DNA from: RGIG8244 sp045639325
GTDB taxonomy: Bacteria; Verrucomicrobiota; Lentisphaeria; Victivallales; UBA1829
Length of the DNA stretch: 64,000 nt
Direction: 5' to 3'
Assembly (NCBI GenBank): GCA_045639325.1
Contig: JAZUCU010000030.1
Coordinates: forward strand, 1-64,000
This document shows, in pieces, positions 63,598 through 64,000 of the stretch. The notes under the pieces are model-generated. The model was not told the DNA's origin and ran no database searches. It saw only the letters and a list, made by a program, of their open reading frames with translations. The first letter of the stretch is position 1; each line of letters begins with the position of its first letter. The translations under genes and the position numbers were made by a program.

Positions 63598-64000
63598 ATG
63601 GCACAGAAAGATGCAAATTTAATTGATGAAAGTCAGGTGAAAGCGGCTTCGGAACATAAGTTTACCCGTTTTTATGGTGAAGACTTTGCGCTGGATCAGT
63701 CTGCCGATGAAAATATGCTTAATTCTTTGCCGGAAGTTTCCTTTTTCGGTGTCAGCCGGGAACATCCCCTGGACGGAAAAAAGATGTTGCCCCAAGCGAT
63801 TGCATTGGGCGAAATCGGCACGTTAAATTGTGTTGAACTTCAGGCTCAGCCGGGCGAATATCTTGTGTTTCAGGTCGTGGTCTGGAGCAAAGAAAAGGCA
63901 TTCCGTATTCTTGATTGCAAAATCACGCCGGATGTCCCGGGGCATCTTGCTCATGAATCTTGTTTTTTTGCTCATGAAGGCAGAAATTTTAAAGGGGAAA
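63598..64000 (+). CDS. Probable glycan-degrading protein, N-terminal part (cut by window edge)
   Basis: 134 codons are visible from the ATG at 63598, with AGGAG seven bases before and no stop before the edge. It has no signal peptide. The segment VELQAQPGEYLVFQVVVW resembles the N-terminal domain of large GH123-type or related proteins, where a PGEY-FQ stretch is common, but I am unsure. It follows the second GH95-like gene by 14 bases, so it extends the same operon. Confidence 0.55.
   Translation, partial: MAQKDANLIDESQVKAASEHKFTRFYGEDFALDQSADENMLNSLPEVSFFGVSREHPLDGKKMLPQAIALGEIGTLNCVELQAQPGEYLVFQVVVWSKEKAFRILDCKITPDVPGHLAHESCFFAHEGRNFKGE

Overview
The window looks like chromosome from a Lentisphaerota bacterium, probably Victivallales. 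Four proteins share the FTLIELLVVIAIIA prepilin-like N-terminus with a C-terminal DGHV motif. They sit among many unrelated glycoside hydrolases, and there is an exosortase-type exopolysaccharide locus. This placement is inferred from protein style, not from a marker gene. No rRNA, tRNA or CRISPR array was seen.

Region 1 (1-396) is the left end of an IS3/IS150-type insertion sequence: a terminal repeat and the start of OrfA. It lies directly downstream of region 2.

Region 2 (450-24696, minus strand) is one long exopolysaccharide/exosortase operon of about 20 genes, read from a single good promoter near 24669-24696. Many junctions are ATGA stop/start overlaps. In transcription order: a small secreted protein with a PLPG-hydrophobic-KKRKK tail (candidate sorting substrate), a TPR protein, an exosortase, a polytopic EpsI-like protein, a phosphoglycosyl transferase, two nucleotidyltransferase-like proteins, a Wzc-like chain-length protein without a Walker A motif, a Wza-like exporter, a Wzy/WaaL-like polymerase/ligase, a GH9 lipoprotein, an alkaline-phosphatase-fold enzyme, a Wzx flippase, a STAS protein lacking the usual serine, a GT2, two GT4s, a GT4-GT26 fusion, a DUF3089-like lipoprotein that has lost its nucleophile, and a final GT4. 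Together they could build, polymerise, export and trim a polysaccharide and anchor a partner protein at the surface.

Region 3 (24788-26010, minus) holds a Nudix hydrolase and a polysaccharide deacetylase.

Region 4 (26058-33437, plus) is a four-gene unit: a secreted multidomain glycosidase, a pseudopilin-like protein, a metallophosphoesterase and a GH39-like enzyme. It ends in a strong terminator.

Region 5 (33623-64000, mostly plus) is a polysaccharide-utilisation region without SusC/SusD. It has three tandem copies of an ~1,130-residue secreted protein and a duplicated module (259-residue secreted protein plus pseudopilin plus hairpin). It also has WbsX/GH99-like, GH78, GH2, heparinase II/III-like and two GH95-like enzymes, an AraC regulator, a DUF3089 protein with an intact nucleophile, and a truncated last gene. 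Six promoters in the window share TTGA(C/A)(A/T)-N16/17-TATATT. Two others share TATAGTATCAG. The most interesting signals are the exosortase operon with its own first-gene substrate candidate, the tandem triplication, and the repeated pairing of pseudopilin-like proteins with glycan-degrading genes.
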